DNA of 64,000 nucleotides from Priestia abyssalis (GCF_002019595.1 NZ_KV917369.1:3922624-3986623); one strand, 5' to 3'; counted from the first letter of the stretch, positions 9,697 to 19,214 are shown. Notes: generated by a model from the sequence alone, not told the origin. Numbers and translations are program-made.

Positions 9697-12180
9697 AGGT
9701 GGATTCGTATAGTGAAATGCTTGCCAAAACTCGCCGTTTACCTCAACGATGTCCATGATGTCCGTAAACGGGATGTCGAATGTCGGAAAACCGGCAGCAT
9801 ATGGTGCAATCTCGTAAGGAGTGAAATAAATATGAAGGGTATTTTCCGTCACATAAAACGGCTGATCGGGTTTTATTCCTTTATAACTGTCAGGGAATAT
9901 ATAAGAATATTGGGGGTCCGTCTTGATTTGATTGGCGATGTAACCACTGAGCACCTTAACATAATTACTGTCTCGTTTGAATAAATCTTTTAATTCATAA
10001 AATCTCCCGTTCGTTAAACTGATATGGGGATAAACGCGGGAAGGCATGCCATGCGCCGCTCCAAACGGGTAATCATAGCCGTATAACTCCAGCACGAGCA
10101 ACTTTTTTTGAAAGAAAGTAATGGAAAAGTCACCGGTATAAGAAGAGTCAAGCTGCATGTTCGGATCAATTTTCTTCACACCTGACAGCTCTTTCAGTTT
10201 TTTATTGACACGTTCTTGAACGACCTTCAGCAATATCCCTTCTACTTGCGGATAATAAACGAGATAGTCTTTGTTCGGTTTAAACTTGAACTCTCTTACT
10301 TCATATTGTTCATTGAGGGGAATCATCGTATTTTGTTTGTAGATTAACTTGCCGGACATGTCGTAATACGACAACCGCTGATCCACCAATGCTTTTATGG
10401 CATCACCGATAAACGACAACGACCCGCTTCCCGGTACGATTGGAAAACGCTGAGAAATTTTCCCGCTTTTATCGATGAAAAAGGTATGTTCATCATCGTA
10501 AGCGGAGGCATATCCTTTCTCATACGAAGACACTCCCCTGTAAGTGAAATCGGCGAGAAACACTCCGTCTGTATTAGCAATAGCGTAAACCGACCCGAAA
10601 AACGGTCTTGATTCATCCAATGGTTTTCCTATCGCTGCTCGATTTTCTCCGAGCAAGTTGATATCGTTATACTTAGGCGGAACAACAAAAGTTCCTTGGA
10701 GGTCAATCAATCCATATCGATTCTCGTAATCTTCGGATAAATTGACAACCGCTCTTCCTTCCCGAAAAGGTTGTGCCCCTCCGTATTGCGGTGAAATCAC
10801 TACATCTCCCTTTTCATCCATGTAGCCGTATTTTTCATTCAATTTCCTTTGAAAGGCCATCAATCCATCGCTCAAATTGCCAACAAACGCGTAAGCATAT
10901 GTTTGAAGTTTATTCCCGTCTTTGTCAATGAGCGCATAACTGCTTTCGTCCAGCTTCACGACTGCTTTTCCATCATGAAAATCGTTGGCTTCCTCATAAT
11001 GCGGCGGGATCACTTCTTTTCCTGCCAAATCCAAAAAACCGTATGACGTTTTTCCTTGTGTCCCTGTTTCAGAAAACAGCGCTCTTCCTTCTTTATATGA
11101 CGCGATGAAACTGTAGGCCTCTTGCGTCAGCTTCCTACCGTTCTCATTGATGACATGAAATCCGCTTTCATCGATAACGATGGCTCGCTTTTCGTTAAAA
11201 GGAAGAATCGTTTCATATTTCGGTTTTATTTCATACTGGCCGAAGCGATTGATTAACCCATATAATCCACCCAATTGTACAATTGCTAATCCATTCTCTT
11301 GAAAGTCCTGTGCATCGTCATATTGCGGCGAAATCATAAATTGACCTTGTTGATTGATATACCCCCATTTGATGCCATCTTTGCTTTTGGTGGATGCAGG
11401 ATAAAGAAAAGTATCCCTCATAACGAAGACGGACTCAATACGCCGCTTTAACGATAGGAGCTTTTCTTTGGACGGATGGAAATGGTGAAGCCGGATGGCG
11501 CGTTGAATAGATTTGAACGCTTTGTCCGGCTTTCCTGCCTTGAATTGTGCATCAGCTAAATAGTACCAGTAAAAAGAGGCATACGGAAGCTCTTGAACCT
11601 TTTGTTGATAATGGAGAGCAACCTTTTGAAAATAAGCAGGATACACATCAAAAGCCGGAACCATTTTTCCTCTGCTCCATTTGTATATACATACATCATA
11701 GGCGTCTGCCGTATCATGAACCCATAAGGCGATTTCCTGTTTTCCGTCACGCCCTGTTCGGCTTATCATGTCCTCCACATGCATCTTGTGAAAATAAAGT
11801 TCGTCTTTCACAATATTTTTTAACCCGTCCCGTGTCCATTCATAAACCGCCAACGTTGAACGAACCGTATCCCCTTGCCAGCCGACGACAAGGTTATTTC
11901 GGTTTCGCCCTGTAATGGAAGCAATTTGAAAATGGGTCACATCATCCGCTTTTCTTTTTATATTAGCAGCAATCCGCCACGAATGAACATCGTATTTCAG
12001 CATAAGAAGGTAGCTCTCCCCAAGCCATCTGTAAACAGCGGCAATTTCTGTCAAACCGTCTCCATCAAAATCGGCTTCCAAGACACAAACACTTTGCGCT
12101 GGATTTTCGGTTACCATCAGCTCCGCCAAAGACGGTAAAAAAGATTGAACCAGTTGAACTGCACTCGTTTCATTCCGCAT
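9691..12180 (-). CDS. WG-repeat protein with C-terminal DUF3298/RsiV-like domain
   Basis: The 829-residue protein of unknown function has an N-terminal region with an FG-GAP/VCBS-like calcium-loop text (ADFDGDGLTEIAAVY), a short helical TPR-like part (about 200-250), and then at least seven WG-type repeats of the form YGYMDEKGDVVISPQY at about 270-590. A C-terminal domain resembling DUF4163/DUF3298, as in RsiV and PdaC, follows. The open frame extends to a GTG at 12246 with no good ribosome binding site. The ATG at 12180 has AGGGAG 9 bases upstream and is preferred. No signal peptide or membrane segment is visible with either start, which is unusual for DUF3298 proteins. It sits between the sigma-54 activator and the GntP permease, without overlap to either. 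Confidence 0.75.
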   Translation of the reverse strand: MRNETSAVQLVQSFLPSLAELMVTENPAQSVCVLEADFDGDGLTEIAAVYRWLGESYLLMLKYDVHSWRIAANIKRKADDVTHFQIASITGRNRNNLVVGWQGDTVRSTLAVYEWTRDGLKNIVKDELYFHKMHVEDMISRTGRDGKQEIALWVHDTADAYDVCIYKWSRGKMVPAFDVYPAYFQKVALHYQQKVQELPYASFYWYYLADAQFKAGKPDKAFKSIQRAIRLHHFHPSKEKLLSLKRRIESVFVMRDTFLYPASTKSKDGIKWGYINQQGQFMISPQYDDAQDFQENGLAIVQLGGLYGLINRFGQYEIKPKYETILPFNEKRAIVIDESGFHVINENGRKLTQEAYSFIASYKEGRALFSETGTQGKTSYGFLDLAGKEVIPPHYEEANDFHDGKAVVKLDESSYALIDKDGNKLQTYAYAFVGNLSDGLMAFQRKLNEKYGYMDEKGDVVISPQYGGAQPFREGRAVVNLSEDYENRYGLIDLQGTFVVPPKYNDINLLGENRAAIGKPLDESRPFFGSVYAIANTDGVFLADFTYRGVSSYEKGYASAYDDEHTFFIDKSGKISQRFPIVPGSGSLSFIGDAIKALVDQRLSYYDMSGKLIYKQNTMIPLNEQYEVREFKFKPNKDYLVYYPQVEGILLKVVQERVNKKLKELSGVKKIDPNMQLDSSYTGDFSITFFQKKLLVLELYGYDYPFGAAHGMPSRVYPHISLTNGRFYELKDLFKRDSNYVKVLSGYIANQIKTDPQYSYIFPDSYKGIKPDQPFYVTENTLHIYFTPYEIAPYAAGFPTFDIPFTDIMDIVEVNGEFWQAFHYTNPPK

Positions 12181-12350
12181 CGCTTTAAACTCCCTAAATG
12201 ATTGATTTCCCCGTTCTAACGGGACGTAAAGCAAGTGAAGAGTCACTTTTCTTTATCATATGGGCTGTAGAAAAAAGAGTACTTTGACCACTGATTTTGT
12301 ATATTCCGCTCTTTTTTATAAAAACGGGATTTCTTAACATTCCTTAAACG

Positions 12351-12384
12351 AAAAAATCCGGGACAAATGGTTGTCCCGGATTTT
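12351..12384 (-). terminator. Rho-independent terminator of the GntP permease gene
   Basis: Perfect 14-bp inverted repeat AAAATCCGGGACAA (12353-12366) and complement (12371-12384) with a 4-base loop. The minus-strand transcript continues in six U residues. It lies just after the permease stop. Confidence 0.88.
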
Positions 12385-12389
12385 CTTGG

Positions 12390-13829
12390 TTATGCAATGC
12401 CTGTAAACGTGTAAATAGTAATAATAAAGAAAACAGCTAATGTTTTAATAATTGTAATCGCAAAAATATCACGATATGCCTGACGGTGGGTTAAACCCGT
12501 TACGGCCAACAGCGTAATGACCGCGCCGTTATGCGGCAGCGTGTCCATCCCTCCGGAAGCCATGGAAATAACACGGTGCATGACTTCAGGCGGAATATTG
12601 TACTTTTCGATGGCTTCCAAATATTTTTCTGACATGGCGCTTAACGCAATACCCATGCCGCCCGAAGCGGACCCGGTTACCCCTGCAAGAGTCGTTGTTG
12701 TCACCGCTCCGTTGACCAGCGGATTTGTAAAGGTTTCTGAAATGCCTTTACTGATGACACCGAACCCTGGTAAAGAAGAAATGACGCCTCCAAATCCATA
12801 TTCGGCTCCTGTGTTCATCGCGGCCAGTAAAGCTCCGCTAATGCTTGCATTCAAACCTGCCTGGAAATTTATTTTTACTTTGTTCCAGTCAAAAAGAAGG
12901 GTGGCGATAATTCCTGTCACAAGCGCCATTTCAACAGACCAAATGGCTAAAACAGAAGATAGTTCCACTTTCCCGAAAGATTCTAGACCGATTGCGGCAA
13001 AATCGAATCCATTCGGATACCAGTTCGGAAGTGAGATGGTAAAAAATTTATTCATCACCCCTACAAGGATAAGCGGAACGAACGCCAGAATTTTTCGAGA
13101 TATGGTGGGTGACAATTCAACCGATGGCTGCGGTACATCTGCTTCTGCAATTGCTTCTGCAGCCGCTGCCGTTTCTCTCCCATCAAAACCATAATAGCCT
13201 TCACCGGCCGCTTCCGCTTTTTTACGGCGTGATTCCAAATATAACATTCCCAAAATCAAGACGAAAATCGCACCCGTAATCCCAAGAATTGGGGCAGCAT
13301 AAATATCTGTTTTAAAAAATGTCGTTGGAATTACGTTTTGAATTTGCGGTGTACCAGGCAGTGCATCCATCGTAAACGTGAATGCACCCAATGCAATCGT
13401 GCCGGGTATGAGGCGCTTCGGAATATTCGCTTCTTGGAATAACTTAGCAGCAAACGGATAAATCGCGAACACGACAACGAATAAACTGACACCGCTGTAT
13501 GTTAAAATGGCTCCCATGATGACAATAGCCAAAATTGCTCGTTTCGCCCCTACTAATTGAACGATCGTTTTGGCAATCGTTTCCGCTAAACCGGACATTT
13601 CAACGACCTTGCCAAAAATGGCCCCCAGCAAGAAAACAGGAAAATACAGTTTAATGAATCCAACCATTTTTTCCATGAAAATATTAGAAAAGAACGGAAG
13701 AACAAAACTTGGTTCTGTTAATAATACAGCAAACAATGCACATATCGGGGCAAATAAAATAACGGAAAAGCCCCGGTATGCAACGAACATTAAAAGACCT
13801 AACGCCAAAAGTATCACAATAAACTCCAC
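12390..13829 (-). CDS. GntP-family carboxylate/gluconate permease
   Basis: The 479-residue membrane protein has about twelve hydrophobic segments and belongs to the GntP family of proton-coupled carboxylate importers (gluconate, related sugar acids, or D-3-hydroxybutyrate in the YxjC branch). Family texts include FTMDALPGTPQIQNVIPTTF and SASGGMGIALSAMSEKY and the motif GGMDTLPHNGAVITLL. It starts at a GTG with AGGGGG 6 bases upstream. Upstream lie a cre-like site and a well spaced sigma-54 promoter, so expression should need SigL and an activator, probably the PAS protein at 8120-9544. No kinase or dehydrogenase is adjacent, so the substrate is open. YxjC-like hydroxybutyrate transport is one possibility. 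Confidence 0.85.
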   Translation of the reverse strand: MEFIVILLALGLLMFVAYRGFSVILFAPICALFAVLLTEPSFVLPFFSNIFMEKMVGFIKLYFPVFLLGAIFGKVVEMSGLAETIAKTIVQLVGAKRAILAIVIMGAILTYSGVSLFVVVFAIYPFAAKLFQEANIPKRLIPGTIALGAFTFTMDALPGTPQIQNVIPTTFFKTDIYAAPILGITGAIFVLILGMLYLESRRKKAEAAGEGYYGFDGRETAAAAEAIAEADVPQPSVELSPTISRKILAFVPLILVGVMNKFFTISLPNWYPNGFDFAAIGLESFGKVELSSVLAIWSVEMALVTGIIATLLFDWNKVKINFQAGLNASISGALLAAMNTGAEYGFGGVISSLPGFGVISKGISETFTNPLVNGAVTTTTLAGVTGSASGGMGIALSAMSEKYLEAIEKYNIPPEVMHRVISMASGGMDTLPHNGAVITLLAVTGLTHRQAYRDIFAITIIKTLAVFFIITIYTFTGIA

Positions 13830-13893
13830 AAATATCCCCCTCTTCGATGTGTGACTGTTTTTGGTTCGCCCCTCCCAAGGTGCACCAAAAACA

Positions 13894-13907
13894 GGGAAGC
13901 GTTTTCA
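13894..13907 (-). promoter_or_regulatory. cre-like CcpA site in the permease leader
   Basis: Minus strand reads TGAAAACGCTTCCC, one mismatch from the consensus TGWAANCGNTNNCA. It lies between the sigma-54 promoter and the start codon, where CcpA could act as a roadblock. Confidence 0.5.
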
Positions 13908-13977
13908 AATTTTTCTAAAAATAAGATAGACATCTGCTCCGCTTCCACTAAAACTGCTTGTCCTGCCTATTTATAAA

Positions 13978-13993
13978 TGCAATATCCATGCCA
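13978..13993 (-). promoter_or_regulatory. Sigma-54 (-24/-12) promoter of the GntP permease
   Basis: Minus strand TGGCATGGATATTGCA matches the TGGCACG-N4-TTGCA consensus with a single change (C to T in the -24 element). The spacing between the GG and GC pairs is correct. It lies about 150 bases upstream of the permease start, leaving a leader that includes the cre-like site. Confidence 0.75.
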
Positions 13994-14089
13994 ACTTTAT
14001 TATTTCAGACATATTTTGTTCACAAATATACATAAAAATGGAGATTTCCTTTTTTCTTGTAAACATTCTTCTACCGCACTTTTGCATTT

Positions 14090-14157
14090 TTCCGCTTTTT
14101 CGGAATTTATCTATTCTATTATTCCGATTTTCCGGAAATTTCCGTTTTTCCGGAATA
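14090..14157. promoter_or_regulatory. Putative upstream activator sites with TTCCGGAA palindromes
   Basis: Two copies of a palindrome, TTTCCGGAAA (14129-14138) and TTCCGGAA (14148-14155), have centres 18 bp apart. A looser TTCCG...CGGAA pair lies at 14090-14105. They are about 100-165 bp upstream of the sigma-54 promoter, the usual distance for enhancer-binding proteins, and are the likely binding sites for the activator encoded at 8120-9544. Confidence 0.5.
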
Positions 14158-14212
14158 GGAAAACAAAATGTATCTATGCAAACGATTTTTGTCTTTTCAC
14201 ACTCTCTAAAAA

Positions 14213-14256
14213 AGGAAAAAGCATCAGGAAACCTTTAAGTCGTTTCCATGACGCTT
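14213..14256 (-). terminator. Terminator of the yfmL-like helicase gene
   Basis: An imperfect inverted repeat, AAGCATCAGGAAAC (14219-14232) against GTTTCCATGACGCTT (14242-14256), has a 9-base loop and a U-rich tail on the minus strand. It lies 14 bases after the helicase stop. Confidence 0.75.
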
Positions 14257-14269
14257 AATCGTGTTTTTC

Positions 14270-15466
14270 TTATACACGCTTCTTTTTAAACGTTTTTTTG
14301 GGGCGATTCTGTTTTTGCGTTTTCTTTAGATCTGCTTGTTCTGCTTCACCCACGATTTTCCCTAAGTACAACACCTTTTTCTGAACAGTAATCCCTAATT
14401 CACGGGCAAATTGTTTTAATACGCGCTCTTCCCGCTCTGTTACAATCGAAATAACCGTCCCTTCTGCTCCCTGCCGTCCGGTCCGTCCTGAGCGGTGAAC
14501 ATATTGCTTCACATCTTTTGGAAAATCGACGTGGATGACATGGGTCAATCCTTGAATATCCAATCCCCTTGCAGCCACATCTGTCGCGAATAACAGCGGT
14601 GACTTTCCGGTGCGGAAGTTTTTCAGCGCCGCTGCCCGTTCTTCTTTTTTTGATTCACCATGAAGCACGCCTGGAGCAATTCCTTTATACTCAAGCTTTT
14701 CTTTATATACAGTCAAGTTGGCAATATCTCTAATGAATGCCAACGCCTTGAAAGAATCCACATGCAGCAATCGTCGCAAAATCTCGAGCTTTTCTCGTTG
14801 TTCACAAACGAAATAAAGATGCTCCACCTTTGATGGCGGCATGTCATCTGCCGTGATTTTCACCGTTTCCGGGTCATTCATAAATTCTTTCGCAATGTTT
14901 TCAGTCTGAGCCGGAAGCGTCGCCGAAAACAGGACGATTTGGCGGTCTGCCATCGTTGCTTTCACGATGTTTTTGACGGTCTGTAAATGCTCTGGCACAA
15001 GAAGCTGATCTCCTTCGTCAAGCGCGATCGTCTTCACTTGATGCATCTTCAGCTTCTTCATTGTAATTAATTCCTGAATCCGCCCAGGCGTTCCGACCAC
15101 TACATGCGGCGACTTTTTCAATTTATCGAGCTGCCTTTGCATATTCGCTCCGCCAATCAAAGACGTATTCGTGATGCCGCTTCCTTGCGACCATGTTTGA
15201 ATCACTTGTAAAATTTGCATGACCAATTCACGTGATGGGGCAATGATGACTGCCTGCGTGTTCTGTTTTTTCGGATCGATTTTCTCTAATAGCGGCAGTA
15301 AATACGTAATCGTCTTCCCGGTTCCCGTCGGCGATTCGGCCATTACATCTTTTCCTTCCAGCATAAGCGGAATCGCTTTTTCTTGAATCGGTGTCACCTG
15401 CTCAAAACCGGATTTCTTCCATGCTTCCTGTAAAAATGGTTTCATTGTCGTTAAAAATGCTGACAT
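14270..15466 (-). CDS. yfmL: DEAD-box ATP-dependent RNA helicase, YfmL-like
   Basis: The 398-residue cytosolic RNA helicase has two RecA-like domains. Motif I is SPTGTGKT (about 45-52), motif Ia PSREL, motif Ib TPGRI, motif II DEGD (150-153) instead of DEAD, motif III SATL, and the C-terminal motifs ARGLDI and HRSGRTGR. The overall text (for example GVLHGESKKEERA and LIGGANMQRQLDKLKK) resembles B. subtilis YfmL, which has DETD at motif II and takes part in ribosome assembly. The C-terminus is a Lys/Arg-rich tail. The start is supported by AAGGAG 6 bases upstream. It lies 73 bases downstream of another DEAD-box gene, possibly cotranscribed. Confidence 0.85.
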   Translation of the reverse strand: MSAFLTTMKPFLQEAWKKSGFEQVTPIQEKAIPLMLEGKDVMAESPTGTGKTITYLLPLLEKIDPKKQNTQAVIIAPSRELVMQILQVIQTWSQGSGITNTSLIGGANMQRQLDKLKKSPHVVVGTPGRIQELITMKKLKMHQVKTIALDEGDQLLVPEHLQTVKNIVKATMADRQIVLFSATLPAQTENIAKEFMNDPETVKITADDMPPSKVEHLYFVCEQREKLEILRRLLHVDSFKALAFIRDIANLTVYKEKLEYKGIAPGVLHGESKKEERAAALKNFRTGKSPLLFATDVAARGLDIQGLTHVIHVDFPKDVKQYVHRSGRTGRQGAEGTVISIVTEREERVLKQFARELGITVQKKVLYLGKIVGEAEQADLKKTQKQNRPKKTFKKKRV

Positions 15467-15539
15467 AGCTGTCTCCTTTTTGTATCAAACTCTCATTTTT
15501 TTTCACGCTAAAAACGGATAAAATGCTTTTCAGATATAA

Positions 15540-16835
15540 CTATTTATTTCGTTTCGACCGGCCTTGATTGGACCGCAAACTTTGCTTTCCTTTTGAGGAA
15601 CGGCCGTATCCCGATGAACTGGACATTGACCCCGTTCTTTTTTTATAGCCCCGCTTTGGAGTGGAAGTTTTGCCTTCTTTCTCCTGGTTTTCTGAGCGGC
15701 CATGATCCTTCGGTTTAGGAATACCTTCCACTTCCTTGCGTTTGATGGCCCCTTTCGTCCCCTTTTCAATCATCTGCAAATAAGCACGGTCTTTCGGTGC
15801 TGCAAACGTGACAGCCATACCTTTTCCGCCAGCTCGTCCCGTTCGGCCGATTCGGTGAATGTAGCTCTCCATATCCTCAGGAATGTCATAATTGAACACA
15901 TGTGTGACACCTTCCACATCCAACCCGCGCGCCGCCACATCCGTTGCAATCAAAAACTGGATTTCCGCATCGCGAAAACGTTTCATGACCCGCTCACGCT
16001 TTGACTGTGACAAATCGCCATGCAGTTCATCCGTATTATATCCGAGCGCTTTCAACTGTTCGTTCAGCTTACTTACCCTCCGCTTTGTCCGGCAAAAAAT
16101 GATGGCCAAAAACGGGCGGTATAAATCGAGCATATGCCGCAATGCTTCTTGCTTGGCCCGATCTGTCGTTTCAATAAAAATTTGTTTAATATCTTTGACG
16201 ATCATTTGGCTGCCTTGTACTTGTATATCACGAGGGTCGTTCATATGCCTGCGGGCAAGAGAACGGATTTCATCCGGCATCGTCGCCGAAAACAGCATCG
16301 TTTGGCGATTGGCTGATGTTTGGCGGATGATGTCTTCCACTTCTCCCAAAAATCCGATATGAAGCATTTGATCCGCTTCATCAAGGACGAGCATCGATAC
16401 GGATGAAAGATCGATCGTTTCCCGGCGTAGATGGTCAAGGAGCCGTCCCGGTGTTCCGATAATCATATGTACATGTCCTTGTAGTTTTTTAATTTGCTGT
16501 TCCACGTCTTGTCCGCCGTAAACCGCCAATACGTTCAGGTCATTCCTATTTATAAGAAGCTTGTTCACTTCTTCCGTAATTTGAAGAGCGAGCTCTCGTG
16601 TCGGTGTGACGACCAGCGCCTGCACATGCGGTACGTCACAATTGATGCGCTCGAGCATCGGCAAAACGAAAGCCAGCGTCTTTCCTGTCCCTGTTTGTGC
16701 CTGGGCAATCACATCTTGCCCTTCAAGCACGACCGGAATTGTTTTCTCTTGAATGGGTGTTGGTTCGGCAATCCCATTTTTTCTTAGGGCGTCATTCCAT
16801 TCTCGCTGAATACCTAATGTTAAAAAGTCCGGCAA
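15540..16835 (-). CDS. DEAD-box ATP-dependent RNA helicase, CshA-like
   Basis: The 431-residue RNA helicase has motif Q ([11 protein letters not shown]), motif I AQTGTGKT, motif II DEAD, motif III SATM, and motifs [12 protein letters not shown] and HRIGRTGR. The C-terminal 70 residues are basic and Ser/Gly-rich, a typical RNA-binding tail. The open frame runs to an ATG at 16871, but the TTG at 16835 has AAAGGGGG 7 bases upstream and gives the normal N-terminus of the family, so that start is chosen. It probably acts in mRNA turnover or ribosome assembly. CshA proper is usually longer, so no gene name is given. Confidence 0.85.
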   Translation of the reverse strand: MPDFLTLGIQREWNDALRKNGIAEPTPIQEKTIPVVLEGQDVIAQAQTGTGKTLAFVLPMLERINCDVPHVQALVVTPTRELALQITEEVNKLLINRNDLNVLAVYGGQDVEQQIKKLQGHVHMIIGTPGRLLDHLRRETIDLSSVSMLVLDEADQMLHIGFLGEVEDIIRQTSANRQTMLFSATMPDEIRSLARRHMNDPRDIQVQGSQMIVKDIKQIFIETTDRAKQEALRHMLDLYRPFLAIIFCRTKRRVSKLNEQLKALGYNTDELHGDLSQSKRERVMKRFRDAEIQFLIATDVAARGLDVEGVTHVFNYDIPEDMESYIHRIGRTGRAGGKGMAVTFAAPKDRAYLQMIEKGTKGAIKRKEVEGIPKPKDHGRSENQEKEGKTSTPKRGYKKRTGSMSSSSGYGRSSKGKQSLRSNQGRSKRNK

Positions 16836-16956
16836 AATATTGCCCCCTTTGATTTGTGATAAATGAATCATGAACTTTCATCTTACGCTTTCTTATTTTT
16901 TGATGTCAAGATAATCTCTTCTATAATTAGAAACAAAATACGTATAACTAGGAAAA

Positions 16957-17829
16957 TTATAGATAGACGATTCGTGATTCGATAACAGAACAGGAACCCC
17001 CTACACTGATTTTTGTTATTTCCCGGTGCTCGTTAACAAGCAAGTATGCCTTCAGTTCAGAGGCAGCCCCCATCGTATGCCCTTGTTCAAATTGCAGCTC
17101 TTGAGCTTGATGAGCCTTCACTTTTCCATATCGGTATAAATAACAGCTCAATGCGCCCGTCGACGAACCTGTCGCACTTTCTTCCAAAATTCCGTACAGC
17201 GGAGCAAAATTCCGGCAATAAGCGATAGGATCTATGTCAGTACCTGCATAAAACACATGATACCCCACTGCTTCATATTGCTTGCTGATATCGGAAATCT
17301 GATCGAAATTGGGGTTAATTGCTTCCAGCACATCAAGCGACCGAACCGGCACCATCACATCAGGCAATCCAGTGGAGACAATTTGCACAGGCATATCAGG
17401 ATTAAGGTCCACTATGTCGATATTTAAAGAGCAGGCAATTTGTTCACGATTTAACTCGGCCTCAAACTTCGGCAGGTTTTGTGCCAAAAACACGGAACCA
17501 TCTTCTTTTACCTCTACTTCTAATATGCCTGCTTTCGTTTCTTGTGTATACATCCCGGGCTCAATCATATTTTCGGAAAGCATGACATGAAAAGCCGCCA
17601 ATGTCGCATGCCCGCATATCGGCACCTCATCCGTCGGAGTAAAAAAACGAACAAGGAAGTCCGCCTTCTTCGATGGTTGAATGAACGCCGTTTCTGAAAA
17701 CCCCACTTCCTTCGCAATTCGCTGCATATGGTCCATACCTAAACCATCCGCATCTAAAACGACGCCGGCAAGATTGCCCCCTTCATTTCCTTTTGTAAAA
17801 GCATTGAGTGTATATACTTGAATATCCAT
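16957..17829 (-). CDS. PhzF-family isomerase/epimerase-like protein
   Basis: The 290-residue protein has the two-domain diaminopimelate-epimerase-like fold of the PhzF family. The catalytic Glu is in VGFSETAFI (about residue 46). PICGHATLAA and SATGSSTGALSCYLY form the typical active-site and anion-binding loops. No phenazine genes are nearby, so the substrate is unknown, as for most PhzF-like proteins of Bacilli. The start has GAGGGGAG 7 bases upstream. It appears monocistronic, between a LacI gene with its own terminator and the helicase gene. Confidence 0.85.
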   Translation of the reverse strand: MDIQVYTLNAFTKGNEGGNLAGVVLDADGLGMDHMQRIAKEVGFSETAFIQPSKKADFLVRFFTPTDEVPICGHATLAAFHVMLSENMIEPGMYTQETKAGILEVEVKEDGSVFLAQNLPKFEAELNREQIACSLNIDIVDLNPDMPVQIVSTGLPDVMVPVRSLDVLEAINPNFDQISDISKQYEAVGYHVFYAGTDIDPIAYCRNFAPLYGILEESATGSSTGALSCYLYRYGKVKAHQAQELQFEQGHTMGAASELKAYLLVNEHREITKISVGGSCSVIESRIVYL

Positions 17830-17985
17830 TATTCATCTCCCCTCGTAACTTTTCTCTCTTTGTCTTAACTAGGTCTCAACATTCCTTGACATTCCATTAA
17901 TTCCTATTCGTTATAAATACTATTATAAAGGAAACATGCATCAATAGGAGTTTTCCTGTCCTTTAACGCAGGATAAAAGAACAAA

Positions 17986-18017
17986 AGCCAACTCAAAAGT
18001 TTATTTTTGAGTTGGCT
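17986..18017 (-). terminator. Terminator of the LacI gene at 18079
   Basis: A 13-bp perfect inverted repeat AGCCAACTCAAAA and complement with a 6-base loop. It is followed on the minus strand by TTTTGTTCTTTT. It probably ends the whole transcription unit that comes from about 24.6 kb. Confidence 0.85.
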
Positions 18018-18078
18018 CTATGAGTCAAATACTTCGCTTTGTCTTATCTATTAAAATAAAGCTGGGCACTTTCTGATA

Positions 18079-19083
18079 TCAACTTTTTGAAAGAGATGCA
18101 GAATGCCTTTCAATTAATGTTCCAGAAAGGAATGTAGAAACAGAACTCTCCTCTTCTCCATCAATCACCCGTAATAACGTGTTGATCGTCACTTCTATCA
18201 TTTCATCCACTGGTTGCTGCCACGTCGTCAAAGAATATAGAGGCCAAGAAGCCATTGCTATATCATCAAATCCTATAACCGACACATCTTCAGGGATTGA
18301 TACCCCCAATGATTTAGCCGCATCAATTGCTCCTAGTGCCATAATATCATTTGCACAAAAGATAGCCTCCGGTCGATTATCATTTTTCAGTAATCGTAAA
18401 GCTATTTGATATCCGCCTTCATAGGTGTAATCGCCTATCTCGATGATAGGCTCAATTCGTTGTTGGCCAAGAATTTCACGAAACCCAATTTCACGGTCGC
18501 GGCTCGTCGATGTATTCTTATGACCCGCGATGTACGCAAATCGCTTATGGCCTTGTTTCAATAAATATTCACCAATCTTCTTGCCCGCAGAATAGTTATC
18601 ACAGCAAACAAAATGACACGAAGAATCTTTAATATACCGGTTAAATAAGATAACGGGTATGTGGTTTTCTAAAAGATGTGAGACGACATTTGAAGATAAT
18701 AAAGCATCCGTCACAATTACACCTTCTACATTGTATTCAAGGAATTGCGATATTTCATCCTGTTCAATCTCGTCATTTTCCGTATGAACAAAAAGAATAT
18801 GATAGCCTCTTTCCCGTAAGCCTTTTGTGAATTTATCCAAAATTTCTGGATAGAACGGATTGTGAATATTTCTCATCACCAGACCAATCATGTTCGTTTT
18901 ATTCATAATCAATCCCCTTGCTAACGCATTGGGACGATATCCTAACTCGTCAGCTGCTTCCAATACCCGGCGGCGCGCCTTCTCGGACACATTCGGTCCA
19001 GGAGCGAACACCCGTGATACCGTTGACTGTGAAACACCGGCTAATCGGGCAACCTCCACCGCATTAACTTGTTTTTTCTTCAA
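18079..19083 (-). CDS. LacI-family transcriptional repressor 1
   Basis: The 334-residue regulator has an N-terminal LacI helix-turn-helix (VEVARLAGVSQSTVSRV), a hinge helix (PNALARGL) and a periplasmic-binding-protein-like ligand domain (IGLVMRNIHNPFY to the C-terminus) typical of sugar-responsive repressors. The open frame extends to a TTG at 19101, inside the ribosome binding site. The TTG at 19083, 7 bases after AGGAGG, is the real start. It lies just downstream of the aldehyde dehydrogenase gene. The recognition helix SQSTVSRV is the same as in the second LacI protein (23628-24644), so either could bind the shared TGAATGCGNATTCA operators. Confidence 0.88.
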   Translation of the reverse strand: MKKKQVNAVEVARLAGVSQSTVSRVFAPGPNVSEKARRRVLEAADELGYRPNALARGLIMNKTNMIGLVMRNIHNPFYPEILDKFTKGLRERGYHILFVHTENDEIEQDEISQFLEYNVEGVIVTDALLSSNVVSHLLENHIPVILFNRYIKDSSCHFVCCDNYSAGKKIGEYLLKQGHKRFAYIAGHKNTSTSRDREIGFREILGQQRIEPIIEIGDYTYEGGYQIALRLLKNDNRPEAIFCANDIMALGAIDAAKSLGVSIPEDVSVIGFDDIAMASWPLYSLTTWQQPVDEMIEVTINTLLRVIDGEEESSVSTFLSGTLIERHSASLSKS

Positions 19084-19094
19084 AACTCTCCCTC

Positions 19095-19152
19095 CTAACA
19101 AGTTGGTCTCATCTCTCTTTTTTTAGAAAAGAAAGGTGACCCAACTTGTTAG
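19095..19152 (-). promoter_or_regulatory. 12-bp inverted repeat spanning the LacI 1 leader
   Basis: CTAACAAGTTGG at 19095-19106 and its exact complement CCAACTTGTTAG at 19141-19152 are separated by 34 bases, and pairing extends imperfectly inward. In the mRNA the downstream arm touches the AGGAGG of the LacI 1 gene, so a stem could mask its ribosome binding site. Alternatively the arms are protein binding sites. Confidence 0.5.
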
Positions 19153-19214
19153 ATTTCTTGCGCCCTAACCATTAAGACAATATATTATGCACATAATTCC
19201 AATTCAGCACATCA

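Noticed and set aside
12517..13194. 225-codon plus-strand frame
   Set aside because: It lies wholly antisense to the GntP permease gene and is a shadow of its codon pattern. No ribosome binding site or family resemblance.
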